The translations under genes and the position numbers were made by a program. 64,000 nt of DNA from Aquatica leii (taxonomy: Eukaryota; Arthropoda; Insecta; Coleoptera; Lampyridae), in the NCBI GenBank assembly GCA_035610365.1, contig CM069432.1:261451177-261515176 (forward strand). Reading direction: 5' to 3'. Below the pieces are notes generated by a model. That model ran no database searches, was not told the origin of the DNA, and saw only the letters and a program-made list of their open reading frames with translations. Of this stretch, positions 11,940 through 23,020 are shown piece by piece (positions within the stretch are counted from its first letter, which is position 1; every line of letters starts with the position of its first letter).

Positions 11940-12790
11940 TGGTTGCGGAAAAAAGGAGAGCCAGATGCAGATGGCAAAGGAGCCGAATTAGAATTGATAA
12001 AATTGAGTACAATAGACTCTATTTTGAAAGCAACCAAGAAGTTCAAGAGACTCATTACATTGCCTATAAGGACAGAAAATATTAATTGGGCAAAAGCAGA
12101 TAAAGAGAAAGCCAATATTTTTACAATGCATCCTGCCAGAGTTTTCAGCACTCCAACACACCAGGGAAGCAATAAGAATGATGCTATGATATTACGCTAC
12201 CTCGATAGTCCCCATCAGAAACAGGAGATCACAACAACCAGCAATTATCAAGCACCTAGATTTGACTTGGTCACCGGTCAAATTATTAAAGTGTTACCTA
12301 GAAAAAGTCTCGTTATTTATTATTTTATTATTATTATTTATTTCCTAATGACCTGGAAATTTGCTTAAATAATCTTAGTTCCCGAACCAGGTAAACCGAT
12401 AATAACATCTTTCTGGCTTATAAGTCTTCTACCCATCATGTCTAAAATATTTGAGAGACTGTTGCTAAAAAGATTTACCAAAGATGTAAATCTGATTGAT
12501 TTAAAATAACATTCTCTGCCATTCTCACAGGCGTTTTATCGTGTTTGGCATCTTAGATAAAATCAAGCACAACCTTTCTTTATTATATTCTAACAAAATC
12601 TTACTGAAGCGATCGTTCCTTCCAAACTACTAAAACTAAATCTAACCTCGAAACTTTCTCATATCGTCCAATTAAATAAGGTGTACCCTAAGGAATTGTC
12701 CTGGGATTCATCTTCACAACCGACATACCATCATCCCCACGTGACATATGTCTGAGTATTGGTTAACTTTAATATTGTTATCTCTTGTGC
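11940..12790 (+). pseudogene. Jockey reverse transcriptase fragment
   Basis: The plus frame from 11943 gives ATKKFKRLITLPIRTENINW, FTMHPARVFSTPTHQGSN, ILRYLDSPHQK and FDLVTGQIIKVLPRKSL. Other frames then give PGKPI, LLPIMSKIFERLLLKRFTK (about 12390-12480) and VYPKELSWDSS, a decayed form of the GVPQGSVLGP turn, at about 12681-12715. These are the linker and fingers/palm of a Jockey-clade reverse transcriptase. The catalytic FADD is not recoverable and the frame shifts repeatedly. An open stretch at 12785-13009 follows but I could not match it to the enzyme. Confidence 0.8.
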
Positions 12791-13868
12791 TTCTTCTGTT
12801 TAACGTGGTTTGAGTGTGATATTGATTTAGCAAATTCGACAGAGGTCGAATTGTTGGCTGATGTTATCAAGCTTGGACTAGGGAAGGTCAGAATCGTCGT
12901 AGACAAGGAACTAGAGGACCGAGGCAATCAAATGAGGTGCAGGTTTGTGTGGGTATTTACGTTTGATAAATTAACAAAACCGGCGTCGGTAATTGAGTCA
13001 CTTAATTAATTAAATAACTTTTGGTGATTACGGGTGGATTAACTGAAGACGACGCATGACAGGTAACTAGGAAACTAAAGAGAATGACTGAAGCGGTGGT
13101 AATTGTAGTAAAAAATTATTTTAGGTTAATTTCGGTTTTTAAATGATACCTCACTGGAGGTTTTTACATTAAATCTGAAAGTGATTTTACTAAAATACGA
13201 TCTCTAGAACTGCGGGTAAATAACTACAAGCAATCGGATAATTAGACCTGGTACGGCTTACAATGAAGTTCAATCGTAGGTGAAGGTTCTCGAAGTTTAA
13301 GTTATTATGCTTTGCAATGCTAATAGGATGCTATGAAGGAAACTAACGTTTCCAAAAGCGCCAAGGGGTGCCTTTACGCTGAAGATACGTTGGGGTCTGC
13401 TAATTCTTCGTGACTATAGTGGTACACGCTTTCCAGTAGCGTCATGGGCTACCGTTTATGCTGTCTGAAATTGCAACAAGGATTTAATACAGACTTCTAG
13501 CGGCAATGTGTTCTTTTAGGTTTGTCGGTGGCAAAGGGGAAACTTTAAGTGAAAACGTATCTAAAATTCACTACGCTCGATCAACTACTGGTACGGTAAC
13601 TAAATATATCGCAAATGGTTAAAACTAACTAATAAAAATTCAAGCGGAAACAAACGGTAAACTAAAAAAAATATTAGACATTTTTATGTCAAATTTAACT
13701 AAATGTAACTTTTTAACTAATACGTATCTTGCGGAAAATGCTTTTGTAATTTTACGCAATTAAATTTTATGCAATTCTTATTAGGTTAAATAATTAAAAA
13801 TGCAAATGGCTGCAAGAATTTTATACTCTTACTACTACTATCTTTGACTTATTGATATAAGAGACCGA
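12791..13868. other. No supported gene
   Basis: Contains a 74-residue plus frame (12785-13009) with no family resemblance, then AT-rich sequence. Confidence 0.4.
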
Positions 13869-13870
13869 TT

Positions 13871-14290
13871 TCAGTACCAGATCAGTTGCCGAGCAATGGT
13901 TAGGTAATGCAGGTCGTCTTGTAACTTTTCCAACAGTTTACCGTCGAATCTGAAGTTTTGGATTGCAATATTATTGGCCACATTGTTTGCTACCACTGAC
14001 GGCTCAACACTGACATCAGCGTTTGGAGTTGTGTAGGTTGCAACTCTATTGGAATCTGGAATGGCATAAAATGGTAAATCCCGAGTTCTGTTGATGGTCG
14101 TATGAGAATCAATTTTCTGTTTGTTTAGTATTCGTCCGAGACAATATGAATGCCCAGTGATATGTTAACGAGGTGCTAGAACCCCATATTCTTTCATTTC
14201 TTCAGTAGTTGGAAGGCCCACTTTTCCGGCAGGATAATACCCGTCCCCACATAGCAAGACACTCTTTGGACTAATTTGACGAAGCCAATG
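13871..14290 (-). pseudogene. Unidentified coding-like frame, 140 codons, one stop
   Basis: On the minus strand one frame stays open from 14290 down to TGA at 13871-13873, apart from a single TAA at 14165-14167. It has no usable ATG at its start. It includes SPKSVLLCGDGYYPAGKVG and EEMKEYGVLAPR before the stop, and GHSYCLGRILNKQKIDSH, RDLPFYAIPDSNRVATYTT and FRFDGKLLEKLQDDLHYL after it. Residue use is balanced (not the Lys/Asn/Ile/Phe bias of chance frames here) and its G+C is higher than its flanks, so I read it as a fragment of a real protein gene. I do not recognise the family. A mobile element, an endogenous viral sequence, a transferred gene or a host exon are all possible. Its upstream end touches the Tc1-like fragment at 14296. 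Confidence 0.55.
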
Positions 14291-14295
14291 TTAAT

Positions 14296-14495
14296 TTTTA
14301 CCATGGCCACCCAGATCTTCCGCCCTTTCGCCTATTGAACGCGTGTGGTACATTATGAACAAAAAACTGAGGAACTTAGCGCATCTTCCACAGGCATAGG
14401 AAGATATCCGCCATGAATTGCAAATTGCTTGGGATACAATAACTCAAGAGGAAACCGATAAACCTGCTGGAATGATACCATGACAACGCATTATT
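14296..14495 (+). pseudogene. Tc1-like transposase, C-terminal fragment
   Basis: The plus strand gives WPPRSSALSPIERVWYIMNK, KLRNLAHLPQA and, after a frame change, HELQIAWDTITQEETDK. This is the end of the DDE_3 domain of Tc1-like transposases: the last catalytic acidic residue is the Glu in SPIE, followed by the closing helix. Everything upstream, including both Asp residues, is missing. No inverted end is visible. Confidence 0.8.
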
Positions 14496-15300
14496 AAATA
14501 AAAATTGCATTAGTTTTTGTTTCTTTTCTTTGAAAATTTAATCATTTAATACCTCCAAATAGCTAAACCTTCCTACCAAATTTATCACAAAATTCCTACC
14601 CCTTCTTGGTTCAGGCCAGAGACCATAGTATAATACAATCGTAATTTTAAAAAAAATCTAGTTTTAATTACATATATTACTACTATCAACTTTTTTTATT
14701 ATTTAAAAAAATCTGTAAAACAAAACGCAACTAATAGTCTTCATTTTTCTTTCGTTGCTATATCTTTTTTCTTCTTTTTTTTTTGAGTCTTCACTTATGA
14801 CATAAAATTTTAAACGTTTAGTGTTATGTAGTATAAGTTAGCTTTTTTAAATTTTTTTTGCCAAAATCTTCAAATTATAAAAAAATTATTCGTTTTTGTT
14901 TCACAATTTTTCAGTTTTCTTCATTTTTCTTTACTTTTATTGCCAGTTATCTTAGATTAATCAGCTGATCGTTTAATACATTAAATTTGTTTCTGTTTTT
15001 TATAAATAACTTCAAACCGATAAAACAAATTGCCATTTATATTTTTTTCATTTTTAAATTGTAATTGAAGAGCGTTTTCGTTTTCTTCACTTCTTTTTTT
15101 TCAGTTTCTTCACTTTTTTAATGGTTGATTCAATTCCTTTTTGTAGTTTTATCTTTAACTTTTTTACTTCTTACTTTTATTTTGATTGTTTAATTTCATT
15201 TAATGCGCGAATGTTTTTTTATTAGTTTTTAACAAAATCTAATCGTCGGGTCATGAAAGTATTGAAAGAAACGAATGAGGAAAAATAAAATAAAATAATT
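14496..15300. repeat. Pyrimidine-rich tract with degenerate CTTCA-TTTTCTTT phrases
   Basis: The plus strand is strongly T-rich, with repeated phrases such as CTTCATTTTTCTTT (about 14739 and 14920) and CTTCACTTCTTTTTTTT (about 15087). They look like loosely repeated copies but are too decayed to give a unit length. No frame resembles a protein. Confidence 0.35.
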
Positions 15301-17499
15301 AAAATTGTATTAAACGACTCCTAACAAAAGCTAGTTGTTATTAAATTTATAAAAAAAACTTTGTTATTATTTTAGAAGTTGATTAGTAGTTTTTAGACGG
15401 AATTAATTAATTATTTGGAAACTAAACAGCTCGAATTATATACAAAGTAATATGAAAATTAATGGGTAACATTAGAATTGTACAAATCCCAGTATAAAAC
15501 AAAAGTTTAAACCAGTCCATTTAGAATCTATTTTAGGGATACTACAACATTAACCTAATAGAGCTTACAAATGTTCTAAATCCCATAAATGCTCTAAATC
15601 ATGAATTATTTAAACGACTACGTCAGTAATAAATTCACCACTACTTACGGCGTCTTTGGTTATTTTTAAATCTTATTAATAATTTTCATTTTATAGTAAA
15701 TTGATACACATTTGAAAAAACATTAAACACACGATTTTGTAGGAAATTTTATCACATCTAAACAGACATGACTGAAATCCTAGTTTCGAGTTTCGCTTGT
15801 TAAAGTTAAAACGCTTACGCGCTTCACAGGACAAACTTACACATTCTCCATGTCTTTACACAAATTTGATTTAATTCGATTCTATTTAAATGGAACCAAC
15901 AACCTTAGTGCATTACTAAAAGTGAACATTTATATAAATGTTTTAATCGGCTTAAATTATAAGCGTACGTTTACAGTATCTAAAGTGATTCGTACTTGTG
16001 ATGAAATAGTACAAAAGGCAGTTAATTTTTGAAGAAAAACGATAACACCTAATCTTTACTATTTTTGATAAAAACAATCAAAATATTTAATTATATGTTA
16101 GTTGATTTTTAGAACTACAATTAGTTCTTGAATTATCTGCTTTAACGTACGCTTTTAATTGTAATCAAATTAGCAATAGCAGTTTCTAATTTGTGATCAA
16201 AACTTATTTAATTAATTTTATTCGGCCTCCTTCAGTTTGAATGAAGGTGCGCAAAATTGATTTCTTTGTTCTTGATCTGTTAGATTTATTAAACGTTTAA
16301 TCGTTTTCTATAAAATAATATAAATAAAATAAAACAAGTTTTGTTTAGGTTTTGAAAAATTTGATGTAAATGTAGGATGTTGAAAATAACAAAGCTTACA
16401 ATTATTTCCAACTTTCTACCAAATTCTTTTAATGTAACTTTTAAATTATCAATTATAAATGTTGATCCATGTTGCAAATTGGATTTGGAAATTTTACTTT
16501 ACCTGGATTTAGTAAATTTCTAGAAGCTTCAAAACTAAATAGTCTACAACTGAAATTATAACATTTATATTAACATGTCATTTTAATAAATTTCAAATTA
16601 TAAAGGTAAGATAATTAACGTTTATACAATAGCACACACAAGAATTTTTTTAGTAGCATTTTTTTTATTGTTATTGTATAGTTTTTTAAATTTAATAGAA
16701 TACTATTCCAAATAGATTTTAATAATATAAAACTTGTAGTTGGAAACAGGAAGTTACAGTCGAAGTTTAATGACAAAGTTTTTATATTTAGTAATGGTGC
16801 TTGTTTTCACTGTAAATTAGAAATCAAAAGCGTTGAGCAAAATAATTTTTTTTTTATCAGAATTGTTGCTTTATATTTTCATGTTTTGATTCTAACGCCG
16901 TTGACTAACAGTTAAGATCCTATTGAAACTAGGCAAGTTTGTTTCCGTCTAGATTCAGTTCAGTTACTGATATGAAACAAATCCGATTCATAAAAACAAT
17001 ACAGTTTCGATTTTCTTAAATCTAATTGTGTGGTAACAACACAAAAACAAATTTGAAAAAAACGAAACATTAAAAGCATTATTTACACCATGCAACTATT
17101 ACGGAATCAAAATAACGCTTTGTTTTTTAATTTTTGTAACAGAAACAGGTACTGCACATAGCATTGGAAACAGTTTTGCTACTTTTAAAATAAAACAGTT
17201 GTTTAATCAAAAACCTAAATAGTTTTGGTTTTAAATTTGTAGTAATTCCAAAATAAATAATAACGGTAAACAGTTGATTGATGCCTTTGTACAGAATTAC
17301 GTTTACAAATTTAATTATACTGCATTTTTAATAAACATTTTTTTTTAGAAAAGTAAAAATTCCGATAATAATTTAAAAGTACTTGAAGAATGGCAGTAGT
17401 GAAAATATAGAAAGACATCGAATGAAACAAAACTGAAGTTACATAAATCAATGTAAAAGTGTATTGTATTTTAGTAGTTGTTACGTGGTTTATCTCGTA
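15301..17499. other. AT-rich sequence, no gene seen
   Basis: Small frames (for example 15850-16032 and 16289-16477) have the residue bias expected by chance in such DNA. Nothing recognisable. Confidence 0.5.
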
Positions 17500-18115
17500 A
17501 TTAAAAGAGAGCGACGACTAACTCAGTTGTTCCAGCGATAGAGTCGTAGGCTTTATAGTGTTCAATTACAAAATAATTTAAAAAGGCACCAAAACGATGA
17601 AAGACACCGTTCAAATCTACCCGCAGCTGAATTAGTATTTTCTTCCAATTAACTCCGTAAATTCGGTAATTGTTTCTTCCAATATGATTGTATTCAACCA
17701 CTCGAAAGTGTAGGTGGTGTTAACTCCAGTGACGTGACATCATAGAAATTTTCAATTCTCCACAGATAAAGAACACAGCTGGAGGTATGGAAACCCGCTA
17801 CAGACAATTAGGAAGCAATGAAGCTAAACCACAAAACAGGAAGTAAGTTTTCACCTCAAATAAAGATTTTCACTCAGATTGCTATAATATTCGACTGCAT
17901 TCACATGGAGGGGTGTGAAATATTTAACAAGGAAAGCCTTGTTGGGCGTACACAGCGCGAAAGAATGTTTACGTTCTTCAAACTTCATCGGAAAAATAAA
18001 ATCGTGTTTGACAATTTGACATACTAGCCCTACTCCAACAACGAAGAGTGGGCGTACCGAGGATAAATTTTATACAAAAAAATTTTTAACATAACATAGT
18101 GAAACGTGGGTAAAA
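17500..18115 (+). repeat. Dispersed repeat R1, copy c
   Basis: Opens with GACTAACTCAGTTGTTCCAG and a TCGTAGGCTTTATAGTG block, then GGCACCAAAACGATGAAAGA (17585-17604) and CTACCCGCAGCTGA. Further along come GTGACATCATAGAAATTTTC, GATAAAGAA, GAAACCCGCTACAGACAAT, AAAGCCTTGTTGGGCGTA and GAAGAGTGGGCGTACCGAGG, ending near ATTTTATAC (about 18070). All recur in this order in the copies at 36.0-37.9 and 51.4-52.5 kb. The middle is shorter than in those copies. Confidence 0.75.
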
Positions 18116-19062
18116 CTAGAACAACTGTTAGAGAAGATGCAGACATTTCTAAACAAATGTTTACCCACCTTCTGGTCGGAGCAAAGTGCAAATACTAGAA
18201 TGGAAAAAAACAACAGAAAATTTAGAATAGAAATCAAATAAGAAATGCATTACAAAAATTGCACGACAAGCACTAGAGTAAAATGGGTCAAGATAAAGAA
18301 AAATAACTAAAAGGATTTATCTCTTTTCAGGAAATGCGATGTTTTGGGTTATAATCTTTTTAGTAATTTGCCTCAAAACTGTTGATGCAACGCAAGCACT
18401 TGAATTTATGTCTCAAGGAACGTCTCCCAAGTATTAATTTATACAGAATGTTTAATAGTATGCAGAAGGAAATTTATGCCATGCAACCGTAACAACGGAA
18501 AAGTTGTTTATTAAAATGTAACATAAACGATTTTTGCTTGGTACTGAGTGGCGTAAATAAATTTAAAAAAATCGCAAGGGCGCCAACAAAAGACACAACG
18601 TATTTTAACCTTCTGGTGGACATCGCTTTAATGCCAAGTTTACTTCGTCTTTAAGAAACGATTCAAAATTCGTGATTGAAGTAAAGCTTTTATCTCACAT
18701 AAAAACGCGTAATTAATTATGTACATTATTATTAATTAAAAAAATAAGTGTGTGTAACGTTTACGCGCGATTGAATAATCATTTCAGGTTGTTGATTTTT
18801 AAAATATTTCTGGGACTCTGCCACTTTAAATTAGAATATGTAAGATAATTGAAATGCGCGAATCTATAATTGGTTGCATTAGCTGTAGTTAAAAAAATGT
18901 TTTCGTATAACGTATAAACAATCTTGTACTAGTACGACTTTTTAACAAATCTTTTACTAAAACGTTTACAAAGCAGAAAAGTGAAAACATACTCATTTCG
19001 GTACAAAACACAACACATTGTATTTATTTCTTATTTATTAAATGGACGAGGTCAATAATTGA
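18116..19062. other. AT-rich sequence, no gene seen
   Basis: No supported coding or repeat feature. Confidence 0.5.
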
Positions 19063-19383
19063 TTAATCATCGTTACCTAAAGATTCACTTTCTTTAGTTT
19101 TCCGCTCATCTTCGTCTGAATCATCATTATTTAATGTCAAACTTCTCACAACCCTATCAACGAAACTTTCCACATTGTTTCACAAAGATGTAACACATGA
19201 TGGCACTGCTGCATTAATACCTCGTTGTACGATATTATTTAATGCAACTTTTCGTTTCACGAGAATTTGATTAAGTTTACGTGTATTACAGCATTTCTTG
19301 TAATTAAATCTAAGCTTTAAAAAGCTTAAGGAGTTCCTTGTTGCAGCAGCAGGAAGTTCATAATCACTTTCAATTAAAAATAT
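19063..19383 (-). pseudogene. Unidentified C-terminal coding fragment with acidic tail
   Basis: A minus frame of 107 codons runs from 19383 to TAA at 19063-19065, with one internal TGA at 19180-19182. It includes ESDYELPAAATRNSLSFLKL, KKCCNTRKLNQILVKRK and, after the stop, ESFVDRVVRSLTLNNDDSDEDERK. Just upstream (minus sense) is a pyrimidine-poor TCAATAG, so this could be a terminal exon, though the acceptor is weak. The low-complexity acidic end is common in nuclear proteins and transposase tails. I do not recognise the family. Open chromatin-type proteins or a transposon tail are equally possible. Confidence 0.4.
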
Positions 19384-20289
19384 CTATTGACAAGCTACTT
19401 GTTATTTATCGAAAAAATCAATGACAGTACGAATAATATTTCATGCTTCGGAATGAACAAATTTTTGGGTTCTACTTTTTATGCATTAAAACTGTATACA
19501 AAAGGCACTTTAAATAATAATTAATACGGATTTCGCGTTATGATTACAATAAATAAATTATTTTGTGTTTTAAATCAAATAGAAACAATTTTATCCTAAA
19601 AATACTTACCAAATGTTGTAAAAGTAAATTTGAATACATAGATTGACTAAAAGAACAAATTTGTACAGAAACAAAACAAAAATTAAAATATAAAAGCTAA
19701 AAGTGATATGAAAACCCAAAATGACGCAAATAGAAACCAAAGTGTCAACGTGATTAGTCTATACAATTTGTCTTTTAAATTAGTTCCCATGTCTCCGCAA
19801 CAGTTACTGTTTTAAATAGCGGAAACCACGTGATCTGCGACGTGAAAAAAATCTGAGTTACTCTCCAGTTGCGCCTAAATACATTTTACTACAAAAATAG
19901 TAATTACCCTAGTTTATTTCAAGGTCTCGGACGAACTTTTGGTGAAAAGACTTTAAAATTGATGTTGATGGATAATTAGACATCTACCAGGAGTAAACTT
20001 TCAAGAGGGCAGTGGAAGCCATGGTGTTGATACACGGGCATTTTCATTTTAACCGCAAATTGGGAAATTAGATTATGCATATAGCAACAGAACGAAACAC
20101 CCATAACACATAACCTGCGTTAAGAAGTCGTACCATGACGAACTACAGTTAATCAACCCTTAACACAACTTCAAATTTAGTACCATAATAACGTACCATC
20201 ACCAACACTCGTTGTTTCCGAGTATATTCTTGAAAAATTTTACAGCAACTGGCTCAATCTGCATTTAATGTTTTAAATTTCGGTTTGTT
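19384..20289. other. No supported gene
   Basis: AT-rich. From about 20260 the plus strand becomes T-rich as it enters the antisense of the LINE. Confidence 0.5.
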
Positions 20290-20699
20290 TGATCGTTTTC
20301 TGCTTGTTGTTTTATTTTGGTGCTTATCAATTCGTTCTTCTCTGTTTTTCTTCTTTTATTTGTTATTGTTATTGTTGTTCTTACTTTGAGTGAGTTTTTT
20401 CTATTGTTTTTGTTCTTTCTTTTGTTTGTCTATCACTAACTTTATTTGTTTGTTAATTAACATTTGTAATTCTTGAGTGTTGATTTGCTTTGCTGTTTTC
20501 TAGGTAGATGTCCCATATGTTATGGTTGCTACTATAATTATTGTTTTTACTAGTTTCACTTTTGTTTTAATCTTTGTTTTTCTTTTTCTGTCGAGTTTTT
20601 AGTTGGCATTTCTTTAGGGAGCATCCCCGTTTCCAGTTTTGTATGGGAAGTATTTCTTTTTATTGATTTTCCTTTCTTCTATATAATTTATTATTGTAT

Positions 20700-21734
20700 C
20701 TACATCTGATTGCAAATTTATTGTTTTGTTCTGTTGATGGTGTAAATAATAGTGTCGTCTGCAAACTGAACAATTTGTAATTTTTTTAATTGCGGTGAAT
20801 TTGATATGTAAGGATTAAATTGAAGTGGTCCTAGTACTGAGCCTTATGGTACTCCCGATTTTGCTATTTTTTCTCTGGATTTGATTCGTCAATTTTTTTG
20901 TCTTTCAAGTATGATCTTGTCACGTTCATTAGTTTAGCTATTTTCATCTTGTAGATTAGCTCTTGGTGCCAAATCTGATCTTTTTCTATTTCCAAAAATA
21001 TTGCTGCTGTGTTAATTCTTAAGTTTGCGTTTTATATTATGTCGTTTGTTAGTCTTATTATATGTTGTCCTCTGGAATGTTCGTTTTTAAAGTCAAATTG
21101 ATGTTCCGGAATTACTTGGTCCTTGGGTCTTTTGTATAACGTCTATTCAATAATTTTGCTGATTGTCGGTAATAGGCTTATCGGGCCAAACTACTGGATA
21201 ATATTTGAGGTTTAGTATTGCTTTTACAATTTCAGTTATTTTATTTTTTTGATTCTTTCCTTTGGTAAATTTTATATTTAGGTGTTAATGCCTTCTCTTT
21301 CCGGCGCTTCTCTATTTTTTAATATTTTGATTATTGGTGTGATTTTTTGGTTTGTTATATCTTCTATTTGTTCTTTGCCTGTGTCTATTGTTTAAATGTT
21401 TTTTATAGTAATTTGGGTTGTTTTTCATTGGTTTTCCTGTTAGGGCATTGGTTATGTGGCCGAGTGTTTGATTTTCTATGTTTAACTTGTCGATTTTGTT
21501 TTTTCATCCTTCTTTGATTTCTTGATTAATTTTGTTTCAGCTTTTTCAAGTTTTTTTCTTTCAAATTTTTTGTTAGCTTTTTGATTGTTAATTGTTTTAG
21601 TAGTTGTTGATTGTTTAGTAGCTTTTATTATTCTTTTTTATAAGTATTGGATTGTCTTCTTTGTGTTTTTTTCGTTTAAAATCTCTGTTTCTTTTTCAAT
21701 TTACGTTTTTATTTCCATTGTCACTGGGCAGTGA
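20700..21734 (-). pseudogene. LINE reverse transcriptase, Jockey-like
   Basis: Readable motifs on the minus strand: NPNYYKK linker, PISLLPTISKIIE (about 21185), VIPEHQFDFKNEHSRGQHII, AAIFLEIEKDQIWHQELIYK (motif A, with Glu where the family has the first catalytic Asp), GVP-stop-GSVLGPLQFNPYI (about 20858-20815, one Gln codon now TAA) and QFADDTIIYT (about 20772-20743, the FADD pair intact). The enzyme would copy element RNA at the nicked target. Stops and the motif A change make it inactive. Confidence 0.8.
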
Positions 21735-22090
21735 TCAGACAAGAGAGCTGCAACTGATTGTCGCAAAGTTCTATGGATGATTTTTAATTACTGCTACGTC
21801 AAGCATATTTGCAGTGTCGTGTCCAGCATGTATATGTGTCGGATCCTTTGGTCCTGGTCTGAATTTTTCGGTTGTTCGTTTCTTCTTTTCTTAATTGCAG
21901 TTTGTATTTGGATTTTCTTGGACATCGTAACGACATTGATAAAGGTTTGCTTTTCAGATTAGCGCACTTCATACATTTAAGTTTGTCGTGGCAGTTCCGC
22001 TGATAACGGTCTATTATTTCGGATTTTGTTTGGAATGACTCTACTTGCCTTGTAAGCTGCAGACTCTTGTGATGTTATACCTGTATTTAT
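21735..22090 (-). pseudogene. LINE zinc-knuckle and endonuclease remnants
   Basis: RQVESFQTKSEIIDRYQRNC and HDKLKCMKCANLKSK give the Cys/His spacing of the CCHC knuckles in Jockey ORF1 proteins. The text then changes frame into THIHAGHDTANMLDVAVIKN and SVAALLSDHCPVTMEI. The last phrases are the end of the LINE endonuclease, with the SDH motif intact. Knuckle and endonuclease end lie only about 150 bases apart, so most of the endonuclease has been lost. Confidence 0.65.
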
Positions 22091-22140
22091 ATTTTTCAAA
22101 TAATAGGACCTGGTTTTTCTAGATTTCCGTTCATTCTAGA

Positions 22141-22489
22141 ACTTCTTGTTATCGATTAGCCTTGGTTATTTAAATTTTCTTGAATTTTTTTTCGAAGGTT
22201 TTATTATGACGATTTTTAATTTTTTTTGTATGTATAGAATTGGAATGTTACAGCTTAAATACTGCAAAAAATACAAACACAAAGGTAACAACCGGACACA
22301 GACGTTTGACCAACTGCGATCAATTTTTTGATTTCCGAACTGATGTGCTTTTGAAAGCGAAGAGAAGTTTGTGGAACAGCATTTTACTTTTGTCTTGTGT
22401 AGATATTTCTGAATTGTCTTTCTGTGGAAGTTCATTTTTTGAACCAATTTAATATTGACTTGATTCAGTGCATTGTGTAATTATTTAAG
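22141..22489. other. No supported gene
   Basis: Overlapping small frames on both strands (22146-22452). The minus frame could be upstream LINE ORF1 sequence but shows no motif. Confidence 0.4.
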
Positions 22490-23020
22490 TTAATGAGCGT
22501 TTCTCTTGTATTTCTTTGGATTGGACCGTTTTGGGCCATTCCACCAAAAACTGTTATTAATCATGTCTAAAGGTTTGATTCCCCGAGAGACTAAATCCGC
22601 AGGATTATCTTGCGTAGGCACGTGATGCCAGTCGCGGTTAAAATTCGTGTGCTGCTGTATGTGACTTATACGATTTGCAACAAACACATTAAAATTTCGA
22701 GACTCAGAATTTAGCCACGCTAAAACAATAGTCGCGTCTGTCCAATTAGAAGTTTCATAATTAATCAATCCTAACGACTTTAGAGAATTTAACATCAAAT
22801 CGACTAATAACACGGCGCCACAAAGTTTTAACCGCGGTATGCTAATTGACTTTAAAGGGGCCACTCGCAATTTTGAACAAATTAAGTTTGATTGTATGGT
22901 TCCGTTTTTGTCCTCGCTGCGTATATCAATGCAAGGACCGTAAGCATTTTTGCTTGCATCATAAAATTCGTGAATTTTAATTGAATTAGGCTTATCACCA
23001 GTTATGATACACCTGTTCAT
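22490..23020 (-). pseudogene. BEL/Pao RNase H
   Basis: A minus frame of 176 codons with IKIHEFYDASKNAYG, SIPRLKLCGAVLLVDL, NWTDATIVLAWLN, FVANRISHIQQHT and VPTQDNPADLVSRG. The acidic residues expected of the RNase H fold (DAS, LCGA region, TDA, PAD) are visible. It would remove the RNA strand after first-strand synthesis. It overlaps the end of the RT frame by 26 bases and ends at a stop beyond KKYKRNAH. No integrase follows. Confidence 0.85.

Larger units (their letters stand above)
9165..12800 (+). mobile_element. Jockey-clade LINE, split and decayed
   Basis: Three blocks in the same orientation and in Jockey order: a first-ORF (Gag-like) remnant at 9362-9940, an endonuclease fragment at 10095-10470, and a reverse transcriptase fragment at 11940-12790. 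Between the last two sits a foreign gypsy integrase fragment on the opposite strand. A non-coding leader lies at about 9165-9361. Internal pieces of both ORFs are missing, so the copy is long dead. Confidence 0.8.
20290..22140 (-). mobile_element. Jockey-like LINE, internally deleted (minus strand)
   Basis: High to low: a Gag-type zinc-knuckle remnant (about 22090-21930), then directly a C-terminal endonuclease piece (about 21830-21735), then the reverse transcriptase (about 21700-20700), then A-rich sequence. The N-terminal endonuclease is missing between the first two, so the copy carries an internal deletion. It lies opposite in orientation to the Jockey element at 9.2-12.8 kb and differs from it in detail. 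Confidence 0.75.

Noticed and set aside
15850..16477. Small ORFs at 15.85 and 16.3 kb as host genes
   Set aside because: Residue use matches chance frames in AT-rich DNA and there is no family match.
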